Shown one piece after another: positions 8,448 to 16,974 of a stretch of 38,727 nt of DNA. The translations under genes and the position numbers were made by a program. The stretch comes from a virus, in the IMG/VR virus record IMGVR_UViG_3300032334_000570, positions 1 to 38,727 of that record; one strand, 5' to 3'. The notes below the pieces were generated by a model. It was not told where the DNA came from. It saw nothing but the letters and a program-made list of their open reading frames with translations, and searched no databases. Position 1 is the first letter of the stretch; each line of letters opens with the position of its first letter.

Positions 8448-8631
8448 CGTTGTCTTTCTTACGACCCACAAGTTGTTGAATCGTATCTGTTTCGTAGATA
8501 CGAATAGCTATCCAGATGATACTGAGCAGCGCAGATACGGCAGGTAAAAATTCCACAAGTGTTCCTACAACGGTGAGGATCGAAGCGCCATCAAGGATGT
8601 GCTTTACAGTTTCATGGGTTTGGTCGGTCAT
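8428..8631 (-). CDS. Holin-like small membrane protein
   Basis: 67 residues from the ATG at 8631. Residues ~14-28 (DGASILTVVGTLVEF) and ~30-46 (PAVSALLSIIWIAIRIY) form two closely spaced hydrophobic segments, followed by a charged tail (VGRKKDNDASNQS). Small size, two membrane helices and a polar C-terminus match phage holins, which permeabilise the inner membrane at lysis. No endolysin gene is visible in the window, so the lysis role is not confirmed by context. Confidence 0.55.
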   Translation of the reverse strand: MTDQTHETVKHILDGASILTVVGTLVEFLPAVSALLSIIWIAIRIYETDTIQQLVGRKKDNDASNQS

Positions 8632-8954
8632 ACGAATTTACCCTTCGTTTTGCCTTTGGTAGCGCATCCATCAGCACGGGAGGAAGCTGAACCACCAGAA
8701 GCCATGCCACGGGATTCACGTTTCATCTCATCTTTAGCTTCACGTTTTGCTTTTGCGGCTTCACGGCGTTCTTCTTGGATTTGTTCAGATCTATAAGCGG
8801 CAAGACCGGGTAGGCCGACTGCATACCCACCAAGTGCAGTAATTCCGGCTATTTCTGCTGCTTTCCCTGCTTTTTCGGCAAAACTACTGCCGCCACCGCC
8901 GCCACCTTCAAGCATTTGTTCATCAAGGCCACGTTTTGGATCATTCTTTGCCAT
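8628..8954 (-). CDS. Small protein with DEQMLEGGG N-terminus and RADGCATKGKTKGKFV C-terminal tag
   Basis: 108 residues from the ATG at 8954. KRGLDEQMLEGGGGGG near the N-terminus also occurs in the 4406-4756 product. Residues ~33-54 (EIAGITALGGYAVGLPGLAAY) are mildly hydrophobic, followed by a charged helix (EERREAAKAKREAKDEMKRE) and the shared tag. It overlaps the holin-like gene start by four bases. It may be a membrane-associated or internal virion protein; function is unknown. Confidence 0.65.
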   Translation of the reverse strand: MAKNDPKRGLDEQMLEGGGGGGSSFAEKAGKAAEIAGITALGGYAVGLPGLAAYRSEQIQEERREAAKAKREAKDEMKRESRGMASGGSASSRADGCATKGKTKGKFV

Positions 8955-9275
8955 TTATACAAACCTACCCTTCGTTTTGCCTTTGGTAGCGCAGCCATCA
9001 GCTTGCGTCACGTACCCACCATCAGCACAGTTCCATGCTCTCAAGGATTTGTTAATCCTCGAATCTGGATCCCTTGCTGTTTCGGCGCTCGTCAATTTCG
9101 CTTTCATCCCTTTCATACGGGCGCAGAAAGAGTCGCGCCTGCTGCCGCCTTCTGGTTGGGGACGCTTCAACCCCGGCTTCCCGGGGTTCGCTGCGTTGTA
9201 GGAGGCCCGTCCTTTGGCGTTCAAGCCTCCGTTCGGATTCTTCCCTTCCTTGCGCTGCCATGCTGGTGTTCCCAT
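8955..9275 (-). CDS. DUF6321-like protein with RADG-type C-terminal tag
   Basis: 106 residues; the ATG at 9275 has GGAG about 10 bases upstream, better than the ATG at 9308. The core GTPAWQRKEGKNPNGGLNAK then RRDSFCARMKGMKAKLTS and DPDSRINKSLRAWNC matches a phage domain I recall as DUF6321. It ends GYVTQADGCATKGKTKGRFV, so the tag is fused to a recognisable domain here. Function unknown; first gene after the large 952-residue virion protein. Confidence 0.7.
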   Translation of the reverse strand: MGTPAWQRKEGKNPNGGLNAKGRASYNAANPGKPGLKRPQPEGGSRRDSFCARMKGMKAKLTSAETARDPDSRINKSLRAWNCADGGYVTQADGCATKGKTKGRFV

Positions 9276-9286
9276 ACATAACTCCG

Positions 9287-12145
9287 TTAAGCCTGAGCTT
9301 CTTTCCAACTCAAACGAGCCAGAATGGTTGGCGTTGCTGCTGCAACCACGTTGGTAGCACAGACATACAAGATGTCAGGGCCGTCTGGGTATTGGTTCAC
9401 ATACCCAGAAGTAACAGCAGAAGAAGTACCACCACCAAGGATAGAGTTACCAAGATCTCGAACCTGACTCAATTCCAAAGTGGTTTGACCGTTTGTGTTT
9501 GTATACGCAGCGGCTACAGATTCACCACCAACCAATGTACCAGTGTTCAAAGTATTCACGGCAACTTGGGCAAGTGAGGATGTGTATGCAAGTGAACCCA
9601 ATGAAACAGGCGATGACCAAGAAGACCATGTACCACCTGCTACATAACCATTCAAGATCAATGTAATCAAAACAGGGCCGGAGGTCACAACACCCAATTC
9701 AACCAATTGCAACTGCATACGGTTGATAATTTCTTTGACTCCAAATATACCTGTCTGTCCATTGTCCACAGATGGCGCAATACGAATGGCAATAATTGGC
9801 GTCACTTGACTTGTTGATGTTGCCAAAGTCAACTGAGAGTTTGTGCCGTAGTTGAAGATCAACGATTTATCGTCGTTGAAAGCTCCGTCCATGATGACTG
9901 ATGAACCCCAGTGGGACAGGGAAGGAACAGTATCAGGAGAAGCAAAAGCAACCTCAACAGGAGCAGTCGCAGAATAAGTAAACGACTGAGCGGCAGCAGC
10001 CCCACCTGTTTGTGCACGGGTAAGGCCATATAAAAGACTGCCGTCATTGCCAGAGTAAGCAATGTACTCTACGTTTGCTGTTGCGCCAGCACCTTGCACT
10101 TTGATAGTGCCAGATGGTGGGAACCTGCTTGGGTCAGCCACGTCGATAGATGATGGGGTGACAGTCACGCTGGATGCGTAGTTAGATGCAGTAGTGCCAC
10201 CAAAACCACGGATACAACCAATCAAGTTGTTACCTGATTTGTTTGCGTAGTAGATCAATTCGTTAGTGATTTTCACCACACCAGTGTTATTGAATGTGGA
10301 AGCATCAGTCAACAAAATTGTTTTATCCGCGACAGCAACTGCTGCTGCTGTTGTGGTGGTTGTAGTCGTTACGTTGGAAGTAATGTATGTAACTGGGCCA
10401 ATGCCAACTGATTCATAACGAGCAGGTAAGTTACCAGAACGCATAAAAGCTTCAAACTGCCTATTATTGTTCTGGATCTGGGTCACATAAGTCACCACAC
10501 CGTTGGTAGCGCGGAAACCGTAGCGAACTACGCCAGCACCGTACCAAGAATAGTCGATGTAGAACATCTGCATCCGGGTCAGGTCAAGGTTGTACCCAGA
10601 TGGGCCAGTACCATTACAAGGGTCTGCCCAGAGAGATTGAGGAATCTTGGTATCAATTGTTTTGGAAACAATTGCGCCAGTAATATTTGATCCACGATAC
10701 TCAGGTGAGACACGCATATCTGTATCACTTGCCACAGTTACAACACGGTATGACTGACCACGAATGACAATAAAGTCGCCGGGCAGTACTTGGGTGCTAA
10801 AGCGGGTGCTTGTACCTGTTACTGTTGCACTGCCGGTATTTACGGCAACAACCCCATCCAATTGATTGGTAGAGGTTCTCAATACTGCGTATAACTGTTG
10901 ACCATCAAACTCAAAAAACATACCGTTTTGAGTGTCATACAAACCGGCACGGTTTGCAGACCCATACCAAGAGACTGGAGATACTCGGATGCCGAAGCCA
11001 GTAGCAACAGTGCCGGGAGGAGGGGTCTGTGAAGTGTAGGTAAATGTGGTCGCAGATGGAACTGTGACAACTGTGAAGTTACCGTTGTATGCACCTTCGT
11101 TGCAACCAACCACTTGGATTGTTGCGCCAACAGCAATATTGTGTTGGTAACGGGTTGTCACAGTGATATTGGTAGACGCAGCGGTGTTGGTGATTGAAGT
11201 CACAAACAAAGCTGGCTTTAATGAAGTACCAGTGGAGAACTGAATGCCTTTACCAGACTGATAACGGAAGTAACGGCGAGTCTGACGAATCAACTGTTGA
11301 TTTGGAACAGCCGCGCCAGCAGAGAACGCCACACCACCGTCAAAGGTACGTGGTTCAACATAACCAGCAGGGCGGGCATATAAAGTTAATGTATCTGCTG
11401 TATTGGTCAACGTGCCTGTTGGCGCTGTTGGAACAACAAATGTCAATGTGTTGGCTGTAGGCACGGATGCTACAACCCAAGCACCGTTCACGCCACCACC
11501 AGAACTGGAGGTCACGTTACGGACGTAGATGTATGAATCTTTTGTCAGGCCATGTGCATTTGTTGTGGTGACCGTAATGGTTGTTGTGCTGTATGTGAAC
11601 GCAGAAGTTGAAGACAACTGAATACCTGCGTTGGAATAAAAATACCCCAAATACACGTACGTCAACGATGGGTTAAATTGATTGCCAGCCGCAACTGCGC
11701 CAGCAGTAATACACGTAACGCTTGAAGCACTGCCAGTAACAACCCACCACCAACCGTTTGCATTTGCATCGTATGAATTTTGAATGTAAATTGGCGTGCC
11801 ACTTGGAATTGCGGGAGAAAATGACCCAGCAATTGTCAATACCCTTGTTGATGCGCTTGCGTCCCCAGTGATACTGGTAATACCGCCCACAGGTTGTTGG
11901 GCAATATAAAACACGCTCTGACGGTTATTTTGCAGAGCAATAGATTCCCACTTGGTGGGCTGCGTGCCGTATTCAAAGTCGGTATCAATCAACGCTTGCG
12001 GCTGAGACACACGAAACTTACCCACTGGGTCAAGATTGCCCGGAGCGGGGGTACTATAAGGTGCAACGCCAGAAGCGGCGTTCAGACCTTGAATCGGAAT
12101 TGATTTGTTTGACGCTGAGTCAACTACTGTCCATCCACCTGACAT
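9287..12145 (-). CDS. Large virion structural protein (952 residues)
   Basis: Start chosen at the ATG at 12145, because AAAGGAG lies 6 bases upstream; the ATG at 12166 lies upstream of that SD. The N-terminal ~90 residues carry GKFRVSQPQALIDTDFEYG and QPTKWESIALQNN, a stretch I know from large uncharacterised structural proteins of environmental phages. The remainder is Ser/Thr/Gly/Val-rich beta with repeated ITVTTxxxHxL-type units (around 190, 340) and LLTDAS/VADPSRFP-type strand modules. It probably forms a neck, head-fibre or tail component. A terminator lies just upstream of its SD. Confidence 0.65.
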   Translation of the reverse strand: MSGGWTVVDSASNKSIPIQGLNAASGVAPYSTPAPGNLDPVGKFRVSQPQALIDTDFEYGTQPTKWESIALQNNRQSVFYIAQQPVGGITSITGDASASTRVLTIAGSFSPAIPSGTPIYIQNSYDANANGWWWVVTGSASSVTCITAGAVAAGNQFNPSLTYVYLGYFYSNAGIQLSSTSAFTYSTTTITVTTTNAHGLTKDSYIYVRNVTSSSGGGVNGAWVVASVPTANTLTFVVPTAPTGTLTNTADTLTLYARPAGYVEPRTFDGGVAFSAGAAVPNQQLIRQTRRYFRYQSGKGIQFSTGTSLKPALFVTSITNTAASTNITVTTRYQHNIAVGATIQVVGCNEGAYNGNFTVVTVPSATTFTYTSQTPPPGTVATGFGIRVSPVSWYGSANRAGLYDTQNGMFFEFDGQQLYAVLRTSTNQLDGVVAVNTGSATVTGTSTRFSTQVLPGDFIVIRGQSYRVVTVASDTDMRVSPEYRGSNITGAIVSKTIDTKIPQSLWADPCNGTGPSGYNLDLTRMQMFYIDYSWYGAGVVRYGFRATNGVVTYVTQIQNNNRQFEAFMRSGNLPARYESVGIGPVTYITSNVTTTTTTTAAAVAVADKTILLTDASTFNNTGVVKITNELIYYANKSGNNLIGCIRGFGGTTASNYASSVTVTPSSIDVADPSRFPPSGTIKVQGAGATANVEYIAYSGNDGSLLYGLTRAQTGGAAAAQSFTYSATAPVEVAFASPDTVPSLSHWGSSVIMDGAFNDDKSLIFNYGTNSQLTLATSTSQVTPIIAIRIAPSVDNGQTGIFGVKEIINRMQLQLVELGVVTSGPVLITLILNGYVAGGTWSSWSSPVSLGSLAYTSSLAQVAVNTLNTGTLVGGESVAAAYTNTNGQTTLELSQVRDLGNSILGGGTSSAVTSGYVNQYPDGPDILYVCATNVVAAATPTILARLSWKEAQA

Positions 12146-12170
12146 ACGATACTCCTTTAAATCCAAAGAA

Positions 12171-12186
12171 GGGGGCCGAAGCCCCC
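12171..12186 (-). terminator. Hairpin terminator between the 241- and 952-residue virion genes
   Basis: On the minus strand GGGGGC-TTCG-GCCCCC is a six-pair stem with a UUCG loop, followed by TTCTTT. The U-run is interrupted, so termination may be partial, allowing read-through to the downstream gene whose SD follows at once. Confidence 0.75.
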
Positions 12187-12195
12187 GTTACTCAA

Positions 12196-12921
12196 TCAGT
12201 CAAAGTTACCGTATGGGTAAGTTGTGGTGTTACCGATGTTTGGATCAGGCTGTGTGTAACGCACTGTGAAGTAGTAAATACCCGCAGTGAATGGGGCCGC
12301 CAGACCAGAAGTGTTGGTCACAGAAATTGTGAACACAACTTGTGACAACAATGATCCGTTGGGGTCAGTGTTTGCGCCTGTTTGGTTAACAATGTCACTG
12401 GAAGTTGATTGTTGATTTAACAACTGAGCAGCAGTAAATGTAGACAAAGCCAAGCGACCAACAGCCAAAGAAGCAAATGCTGTCTTTGCGGTTTGTGCGT
12501 AAGCGGCTGTACCACCGTCAGCAGTGAAGTTGTTTGACACTAAAACCTGAACAGAAGAGCTTGTGCTGCCTGTGTAAGCGGGGGTTTCATCACAATCAAT
12601 CAAAACGTCTTGGATTGTGCAACCTGCGGGGAGATACATCACTGCGCCACGATAGAGGGCTGTAGCCGCATCAGCAGTGATAGTTGCTGCGGTAGGTGGA
12701 TTGGTAGTAGCAGAAGGGGTGTAAACAGTACCTACGCTGTTAGGAATGCCGTTGGAAGCTACAAACACACCAGAACTACCAGAGTAACCAGCAGTGTTGG
12801 GAGTGACGTTGGAAAGGGTTAAAGCGGCTCTTTGAACACTCTGTACGTAACCAACGTTACGCAAAGGGCCAAAACGGTTGTTGCCCTGAAGAATTGGGCC
12901 TTCAAATGTACTACGTCCCAT
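12196..12921 (-). CDS. Virion structural protein, function unknown (241 residues)
   Basis: 241 residues; ATG at 12921 with SD AAGGAT. It opens MGRSTFEGPILQGNNRFGPL and is Ala/Thr/Ser-rich and beta-like, ending in FTAGIYYFTVRYTQPD and YPYGNFD. It lies alone between the terminator after the capsid gene and the terminator before the 952-residue gene. A decoration or head-surface protein would fit next to the capsid gene, but no family is recognised with certainty. Confidence 0.6.
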   Translation of the reverse strand: MGRSTFEGPILQGNNRFGPLRNVGYVQSVQRAALTLSNVTPNTAGYSGSSGVFVASNGIPNSVGTVYTPSATTNPPTAATITADAATALYRGAVMYLPAGCTIQDVLIDCDETPAYTGSTSSSVQVLVSNNFTADGGTAAYAQTAKTAFASLAVGRLALSTFTAAQLLNQQSTSSDIVNQTGANTDPNGSLLSQVVFTISVTNTSGLAAPFTAGIYYFTVRYTQPDPNIGNTTTYPYGNFD

Positions 12922-12944
12922 GATAAAAATCCTTATGCAAAAGT

Positions 12945-12990
12945 GTCATACCAATCGTTGCATCGTCTGCTGGGGCAGTGGCGGTATGAC
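12945..12990. repeat. 8-bp inverted repeat in capsid-to-virion-protein gap
   Basis: GTCATACC at 12945-12952 is the inverse of GGTATGAC at 12983-12990, with a small CTGC..GCAG hairpin possible between. It sits in the 143-base gap after the capsid terminator, where a promoter for the 241-residue gene would be expected. I see no good -35/-10 pair. CATACC resembles half of the rightward 15-bp motif, possibly by chance. Confidence 0.4.
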
Positions 12991-13033
12991 GGATCACCCA
13001 GATGGTTGAAATATACACGAAAAAACAAAAAAG

Positions 13034-13060
13034 AAAAGGGGGGCTTGTGACCCCCCTTTT
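13034..13060 (-). terminator. Strong (bidirectional) terminator after the major capsid gene
   Basis: AAAAGGGGGG-cttgtga-CCCCCCTTTT forms a ten-pair stem with a 7-base loop, starting 5 bases after the capsid stop. On the minus strand a long T-rich run (TTTTCTTTTTTGTTTTT) follows; the plus strand also ends in five Ts, so it could work in both directions. Confidence 0.9.
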
Positions 13061-13064
13061 TCCA

Positions 13065-13976
13065 TCAGAACGAGCCGGGTGAACCGAACACGCCCAGAGG
13101 ATCAGACCAGCCAAAGCTGTAACGCTCACGGGCCTTGTAACGGACGTTACCAGTGTCAAAGTCACCGTCCATGCTGTTTGCCAAAGGCATACGCACGAAG
13201 TGCTTCAGACCGTTAGGAACGTCTGTAGTCAGGAACCAAGCATTGGTATCGGTCAAATAGTGGTTAATTGTGTAACCTTCTGAGATCGAACCGTTATTCA
13301 TCAAGGCATTGATGTCGTTGTTGTTTGTACCAACACGGAGTTTGGTTTCCAACAGGCGGGTAGCCACGAACTGCAATGCTGGAGGAATAACCAGCTTACG
13401 GGGTTTGGCGGCGATCAACAGGCCACGCTCGTCTGTCCAAGCAGCGATCTGGATAACGGCGGCTTCCAAGGAAGTCTCGTTCAAGTCAGCGGCTGTGGAA
13501 GGACGGTTGGAGTTGGTGCCACCGTTAACCAAGGGGTGGGCAGTGCTGAACAAAGCAACGCCGTCACCACCAACATAGTTGGCAGAGAAACCGTTGTTCA
13601 AAACAGCAGCAGCTTTGATCTGCTTGGTATAGGCCATAGCACGAGCCAGACCCTTGGTGTAACGAGCAGACAGGCTGTCGTACAAGTTATCTTCAATCGC
13701 TTCTTCAGTGATTGAAAAACCCAAGGCGATGGTTTCGTGGTTGTAGCGGGTTGTCCATGCCTCTTGTGCATTGTCGTAAGCGATGGCAGCGCCCTCGTTC
13801 TTGACTGGTGCGGCAGAGAAGCCAGACAGTTTGGTTTCTTCTTCGAAGGAACGCTCTGAGGTTTCGATCTCGTACAGTTCTTTGTGTTCTTCGCCGTAGC
13901 GTTGATACTCCAAACCAAACAAAGCGTTCAAACCGGGGAGCAACTCTTTAAGTAGCTGTGCACGTGAAATAGCCAT
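13065..13976 (-). CDS. Major capsid protein
   Basis: 303 residues; ATG at 13976 with SD AAGGAG. The protein opens MAISRAQLLKELLPGLNALF, with an acidic helix (EYQRYGEEHKELYEIETSER), YNHETIALGFSITEEAIEDN, VALFSTAHPLVNGG and a C-terminal RYKARERYSFGWSDPLGVFG. The FSTAHPL and KPRKLVIPPAL motifs fit HK97-fold capsid proteins of the Mu-gpT-like type. Position after scaffold and before a strong terminator is the classic arrangement. It builds the icosahedral head. Family placement is from pattern. Confidence 0.85.
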   Translation of the reverse strand: MAISRAQLLKELLPGLNALFGLEYQRYGEEHKELYEIETSERSFEEETKLSGFSAAPVKNEGAAIAYDNAQEAWTTRYNHETIALGFSITEEAIEDNLYDSLSARYTKGLARAMAYTKQIKAAAVLNNGFSANYVGGDGVALFSTAHPLVNGGTNSNRPSTAADLNETSLEAAVIQIAAWTDERGLLIAAKPRKLVIPPALQFVATRLLETKLRVGTNNNDINALMNNGSISEGYTINHYLTDTNAWFLTTDVPNGLKHFVRMPLANSMDGDFDTGNVRYKARERYSFGWSDPLGVFGSPGSF

Positions 13977-13988
13977 TTAAGTTACTCC

Positions 13989-14885
13989 TTAAGAAGCAGA
14001 AGATTGAGCGCCAGTGGCGTTGTAATACGAATGCACACCGAAGTTGATTTTCACCAAAACTTCCGTGAACTGCGTAAACACCAAGGTCGAACTTGCTGGG
14101 ATAGCTGTCAATGTCATAGCAGCGCCACCGGCGTTAGCCACGGCATACTGTTGATTGACAACCACGGTGGTTGCGTTAGCGGCTGCGGCTGTAGAAACCC
14201 AGTTACCAGTCAACACTGTTTGACCGTTTGCTGCAAGGAATGCAACATCAGTGCCAACAGGCAGGGCTGAGAAATTGGAGTTTGTAACAGTCAAGGAAGT
14301 TGTACCGCTTGACCATGTAGCTGTACCCAGAGCAACTGCGGTGTCAGGAACAACACCAACAACACGTACGGGTAAAGTTGAAGTGGTAGCAGCAGAACTT
14401 GCCAAAATACCGTTTGAAGAGTTGCCAGTAGCTGTAGAACCAGCCAAGTTGGAAACAGTCATGTTCAAGCCGACCATAGAACGGGCGACAGAACCGATTG
14501 TTGTGCCACCTTGAGAGGTAACAACGGCAGCTTTAAACACAGTATCAGGATCATCAGAAATGATTGCAACTGCGTCACCAGACAAAGTGCTTGCGGGCCA
14601 GTATTGGCTGAAAGTCAATTGTTTGGTAATTGGGTTGGTGAATCGGCATCCGAGGAAGATACCAACTTGACCGTAGCCAGTAGCACCAGTAGTGGCAGAG
14701 CCACCATCAGTAACTGCAAGGCGTGTGGTCAAACCACGTGTGATGTTGACGAAATCGCCGTAAAAAATGTTGGTGGAATATCCGTACTGGATAGGGATTT
14801 CACGGGTAGAACCCGCAAAAACCTGACCACCAATCAAATTTATCGGCTGTAGACCGTAGGGGGCCGAAACCGTTGGATAAGGCAT
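13989..14885 (-). CDS. Capsid-associated protein (candidate decoration or head-fibre protein)
   Basis: 298 residues; ATG at 14885 with SD AAGGAG. It starts MPYPTVSAPYGLQPINLIGG then STREIPIQYGYSTNIFYGD, a motif I associate with proteins encoded beside capsid genes in environmental phages. The body is Ala/Thr/Ser-rich beta (TATWSSGTTSLTVTN, GNWVSTAAAANATTVVV), ending FTEVLVKINFGVHSYYN. It lies 12 bases upstream of the capsid gene. Decoration is plausible by position; no experiment-based family is recalled. Confidence 0.65.
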   Translation of the reverse strand: MPYPTVSAPYGLQPINLIGGQVFAGSTREIPIQYGYSTNIFYGDFVNITRGLTTRLAVTDGGSATTGATGYGQVGIFLGCRFTNPITKQLTFSQYWPASTLSGDAVAIISDDPDTVFKAAVVTSQGGTTIGSVARSMVGLNMTVSNLAGSTATGNSSNGILASSAATTSTLPVRVVGVVPDTAVALGTATWSSGTTSLTVTNSNFSALPVGTDVAFLAANGQTVLTGNWVSTAAAANATTVVVNQQYAVANAGGAAMTLTAIPASSTLVFTQFTEVLVKINFGVHSYYNATGAQSSAS

Positions 14886-14906
14886 TTAAATGCTCCTTGA
14901 AAAAAA

Positions 14907-15374
14907 TTAAGTGCCAGTTCCGAAAGAAACATTAGATTTTTTCTCGACGATCATCGCCATGTTTGATCTACTGTCTCTTTGACTGAGAAAGTTGTTGTCC
15001 ACCGATTCCACGATAAGTTTGTTCTTTTGTTCGTGCTGTTTGGCACGTGAAGCAATCTTCTCTTTTGGAATACGGCAAAGTAACAATCCGCCCACCTCAA
15101 TACCCCCTTTAAAGGAGCCATCTCTGGTGGCGTGCATTTTGAGTTCAGGGTAGTCCTCCGCTTTCACGGGTTCATAGCCTTCTCGTAACTTAGAGGAAAT
15201 GTTGCGGGGATCTGACTCCCCAGCCATGCTGATACGGATATAACGATGATGCCAACCCGGACGGTCATTAGGCATAGGCAATGTATCTGGTTCTACCCAA
15301 GCTTCTTCCCTACCCCAATCTGGGCGATCATCCAATTCACGTTCCAAACGATTTTGTTGTTTAGTTTCAGCCAT
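14907..15374 (-). CDS. Capsid-module protein, function unknown
   Basis: 155 residues; ATG at 15374 with SD AAAAGGAAT. A hydrophilic N-terminus (ETKQQNRLERELDDRPDWGR) is followed by PGWHHRYIRISMAGESDPRN, KLREGYEPVKAEDYPEL and GGLLLCRIPKEKIASRAK. I recognise the WHHRYIRI...GYEPVKAED pattern from capsid-adjacent proteins in other phages but know no role. A long hydrophilic C-terminal helix suggests an assembly factor or internal head protein. Confidence 0.65.
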   Translation of the reverse strand: MAETKQQNRLERELDDRPDWGREEAWVEPDTLPMPNDRPGWHHRYIRISMAGESDPRNISSKLREGYEPVKAEDYPELKMHATRDGSFKGGIEVGGLLLCRIPKEKIASRAKQHEQKNKLIVESVDNNFLSQRDSRSNMAMIVEKKSNVSFGTGT

Positions 15375-15376
15375 GA

Positions 15377-16363
15377 TTAACCATTCCTTTTAAGTTGAGC
15401 AACCTGTTTTGCGTATTCTTCGATTGGCACCCCAAGCCTGCGTGCAATCGCAGCTTCGGACGCTTTCAAACGAACACGGTTCGGTGGTGTGCTTCGAGAG
15501 GCAGGTGCCACTGGCGAAGCGTATTTAGGTGCACGGGACGGAACTTCAAATTCCTCGTCTTCCGGTTCTGACGTCCTTTTTCTTGGAGGCGGTTCGTCTT
15601 CCTCGTAGCTCTGGGCAAAATGCTCAGGGAATCTTTTTCGCATGGTCTTGTCGATTGTTCGGAAATAATCTTCAGACCCGATATATTCCGCACCATACTC
15701 GCGTTGTAGCTTCTTGTCAAGCCCCATTGCTGCGCTTGTCATTTCTTCATCAACCCCCCACCAATCACTGTTGTTTTCCACCCAACGTTGGGTACGGGGG
15801 GAAAGTTTGGGAGGCTCGGGTGCACGGGGGGGTGGTGCGTACTCTTCTTCGACTGAGGCTTGAACTGGGCGCATATTTACAGCGCGATCCATCTTCAAAG
15901 TAGCCTTGGCAATTTCTTCCTGTGCGGCTACCAAAGCATCAGCATCTCCGGCTTCATACGCCTTTTTGTATCGGCCTTTGGCGGCCTCCAACTCAATCTG
16001 AGCGGCGGATTTGGACTGTTCAATAAAGGCATTGCTGCCATTGGCAACTTGTTGCTTCAGCCGTTTGTTTTCCTCATGAACCTGACGGGCAAAGGCTTCA
16101 GCCGCTTCACGTTCCCGCAAAGCTTCTTCTTTGGCACGACGTTCGTCATGGTAGCCACGAGTAAACTTCTTAATACGTGCTTGTACCTTCTCGTCATAAC
16201 TTGACAACTCATCCTCGGGTACATCCTCGACAGGTTCTTTCATGGGCTTGCGACCACGATCCTGTGGTGGAGTATCGTCTTCAATCTCCACCTCAAAATT
16301 GTCTTCTACCTGATCTTTCCCTTTTTTATCGGGATCGGGCAATTCATATTCTGTATCTGCCAT
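15377..16363 (-). CDS. Capsid scaffolding protein
   Basis: 328 residues; ATG at 16363 with SD AAGGAG. The N-terminal ~65 residues are highly acidic (EVEIEDDTPPQDRG, VEDVPEDELSS). Residues ~65-165 form a strongly charged coiled coil (RRAKEEALREREAAEAFARQ). The C-terminal third is Pro/Arg-rich and ends in a basic helix (RVRLKASEAAIARRLG). This acidic/coiled-coil/basic-tail design and the place between portal and capsid genes match scaffold proteins that template the procapsid and then leave. No protease domain is visible in it. Confidence 0.75.
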   Translation of the reverse strand: MADTEYELPDPDKKGKDQVEDNFEVEIEDDTPPQDRGRKPMKEPVEDVPEDELSSYDEKVQARIKKFTRGYHDERRAKEEALREREAAEAFARQVHEENKRLKQQVANGSNAFIEQSKSAAQIELEAAKGRYKKAYEAGDADALVAAQEEIAKATLKMDRAVNMRPVQASVEEEYAPPPRAPEPPKLSPRTQRWVENNSDWWGVDEEMTSAAMGLDKKLQREYGAEYIGSEDYFRTIDKTMRKRFPEHFAQSYEEDEPPPRKRTSEPEDEEFEVPSRAPKYASPVAPASRSTPPNRVRLKASEAAIARRLGVPIEEYAKQVAQLKRNG

Positions 16364-16373
16364 TTTTTACTCC

Positions 16374-16784
16374 TTATGCTGCACGTGTAATGCCACGGGG
16401 ATCCTCAACTATTGCCTCAATTGAGGTGTCATTGATGATGCGAAACTCACGACCATGAATCTTCAAGCGGGTGCCTGAATTGGGTCGTACGATGACAAAA
16501 TCACCTTCCTTACATGACGGCCCACTGGGGAAGCGGGATTCATCTTTGTAAGCGTCAGGGCCAAGCTTGACCACAAATAGGACTGGGGTCAGTACCTCTT
16601 CATAGTGCATGGTGTCACCTGATTTAATGATGCCAATCTCACTGTCGTGATACTGCTCCATTGCTTCTGGGACGACGCACAGAATGTGGAAAGTTTTGGG
16701 GTCGGGCAACTGCTTTGCTTTTTGTTCGGGGGTCGTGTTAAGAATCCCTGATAAATCTACCGCAGCGACATCAAATTCACTCAT
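16374..16784 (-). CDS. GroES-like co-chaperonin
   Basis: 136 residues from the ATG at 16784, overlapping the upstream gene by 8 bases; an earlier ATG at 16832 lies inside that gene and is unlikely. The C-terminal ~70 residues follow the cpn10 pattern: LFVVKLGPDAY (69-79), CKEGDFVIVRPNSGTRLKI (91-109), then GREFRIINDTSIEAIVED (111-128), where GroES proteins have G-D-x-V, the beta-strand pair and ILAxVE. It probably joins host GroEL to fold phage structural proteins, as phage T4 gp31 does. A lid-loop segment around 50-66 (GIIKSGDTMHYEEV) is atypical. Confidence 0.75.
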   Translation of the reverse strand: MSEFDVAAVDLSGILNTTPEQKAKQLPDPKTFHILCVVPEAMEQYHDSEIGIIKSGDTMHYEEVLTPVLFVVKLGPDAYKDESRFPSGPSCKEGDFVIVRPNSGTRLKIHGREFRIINDTSIEAIVEDPRGITRAA

Positions 16785-16974
16785 CTTCAAACTCCATTTT
16801 TTGCACAAGGTCTTTGACAAGTTGTTCTGCATGGGTCAGACCCCGGATGACCCCGCAGACGTGCCGATACTCGGCAAAATCTTTTGCACCTCCACCACTC
16901 AAGTGATTAACTTGATCCATGCGTAGTTTGTCAATCTCTCTCAGGATATAGACAGTGGAGTGCGTATCCATCAT
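16777..16974 (-). CDS. 65-residue portal-adjacent protein, function unknown
   Basis: 65 residues from the ATG at 16974, overlapping the portal stop as ATGA. The chain is predicted helical (STVYILREIDKLRMDQVNHL, then HAEQLVKDLVQKMEFEDE) with GGGAKDFAEYRHVCGVIRG between. No domain is recognised. Position between portal and co-chaperonin suggests a head-assembly or packaging helper; that is inference. Confidence 0.6.
   Translation of the reverse strand: MMDTHSTVYILREIDKLRMDQVNHLSGGGAKDFAEYRHVCGVIRGLTHAEQLVKDLVQKMEFEDE

Noticed and set aside
12911-13020. Short minus-strand frame (IRHTATAPADDATIG) in the gap after the capsid terminator
   Set aside because: No start with an SD was found; it only continues a shadow frame of the capsid gene, and the gap more likely holds regulatory sequence.
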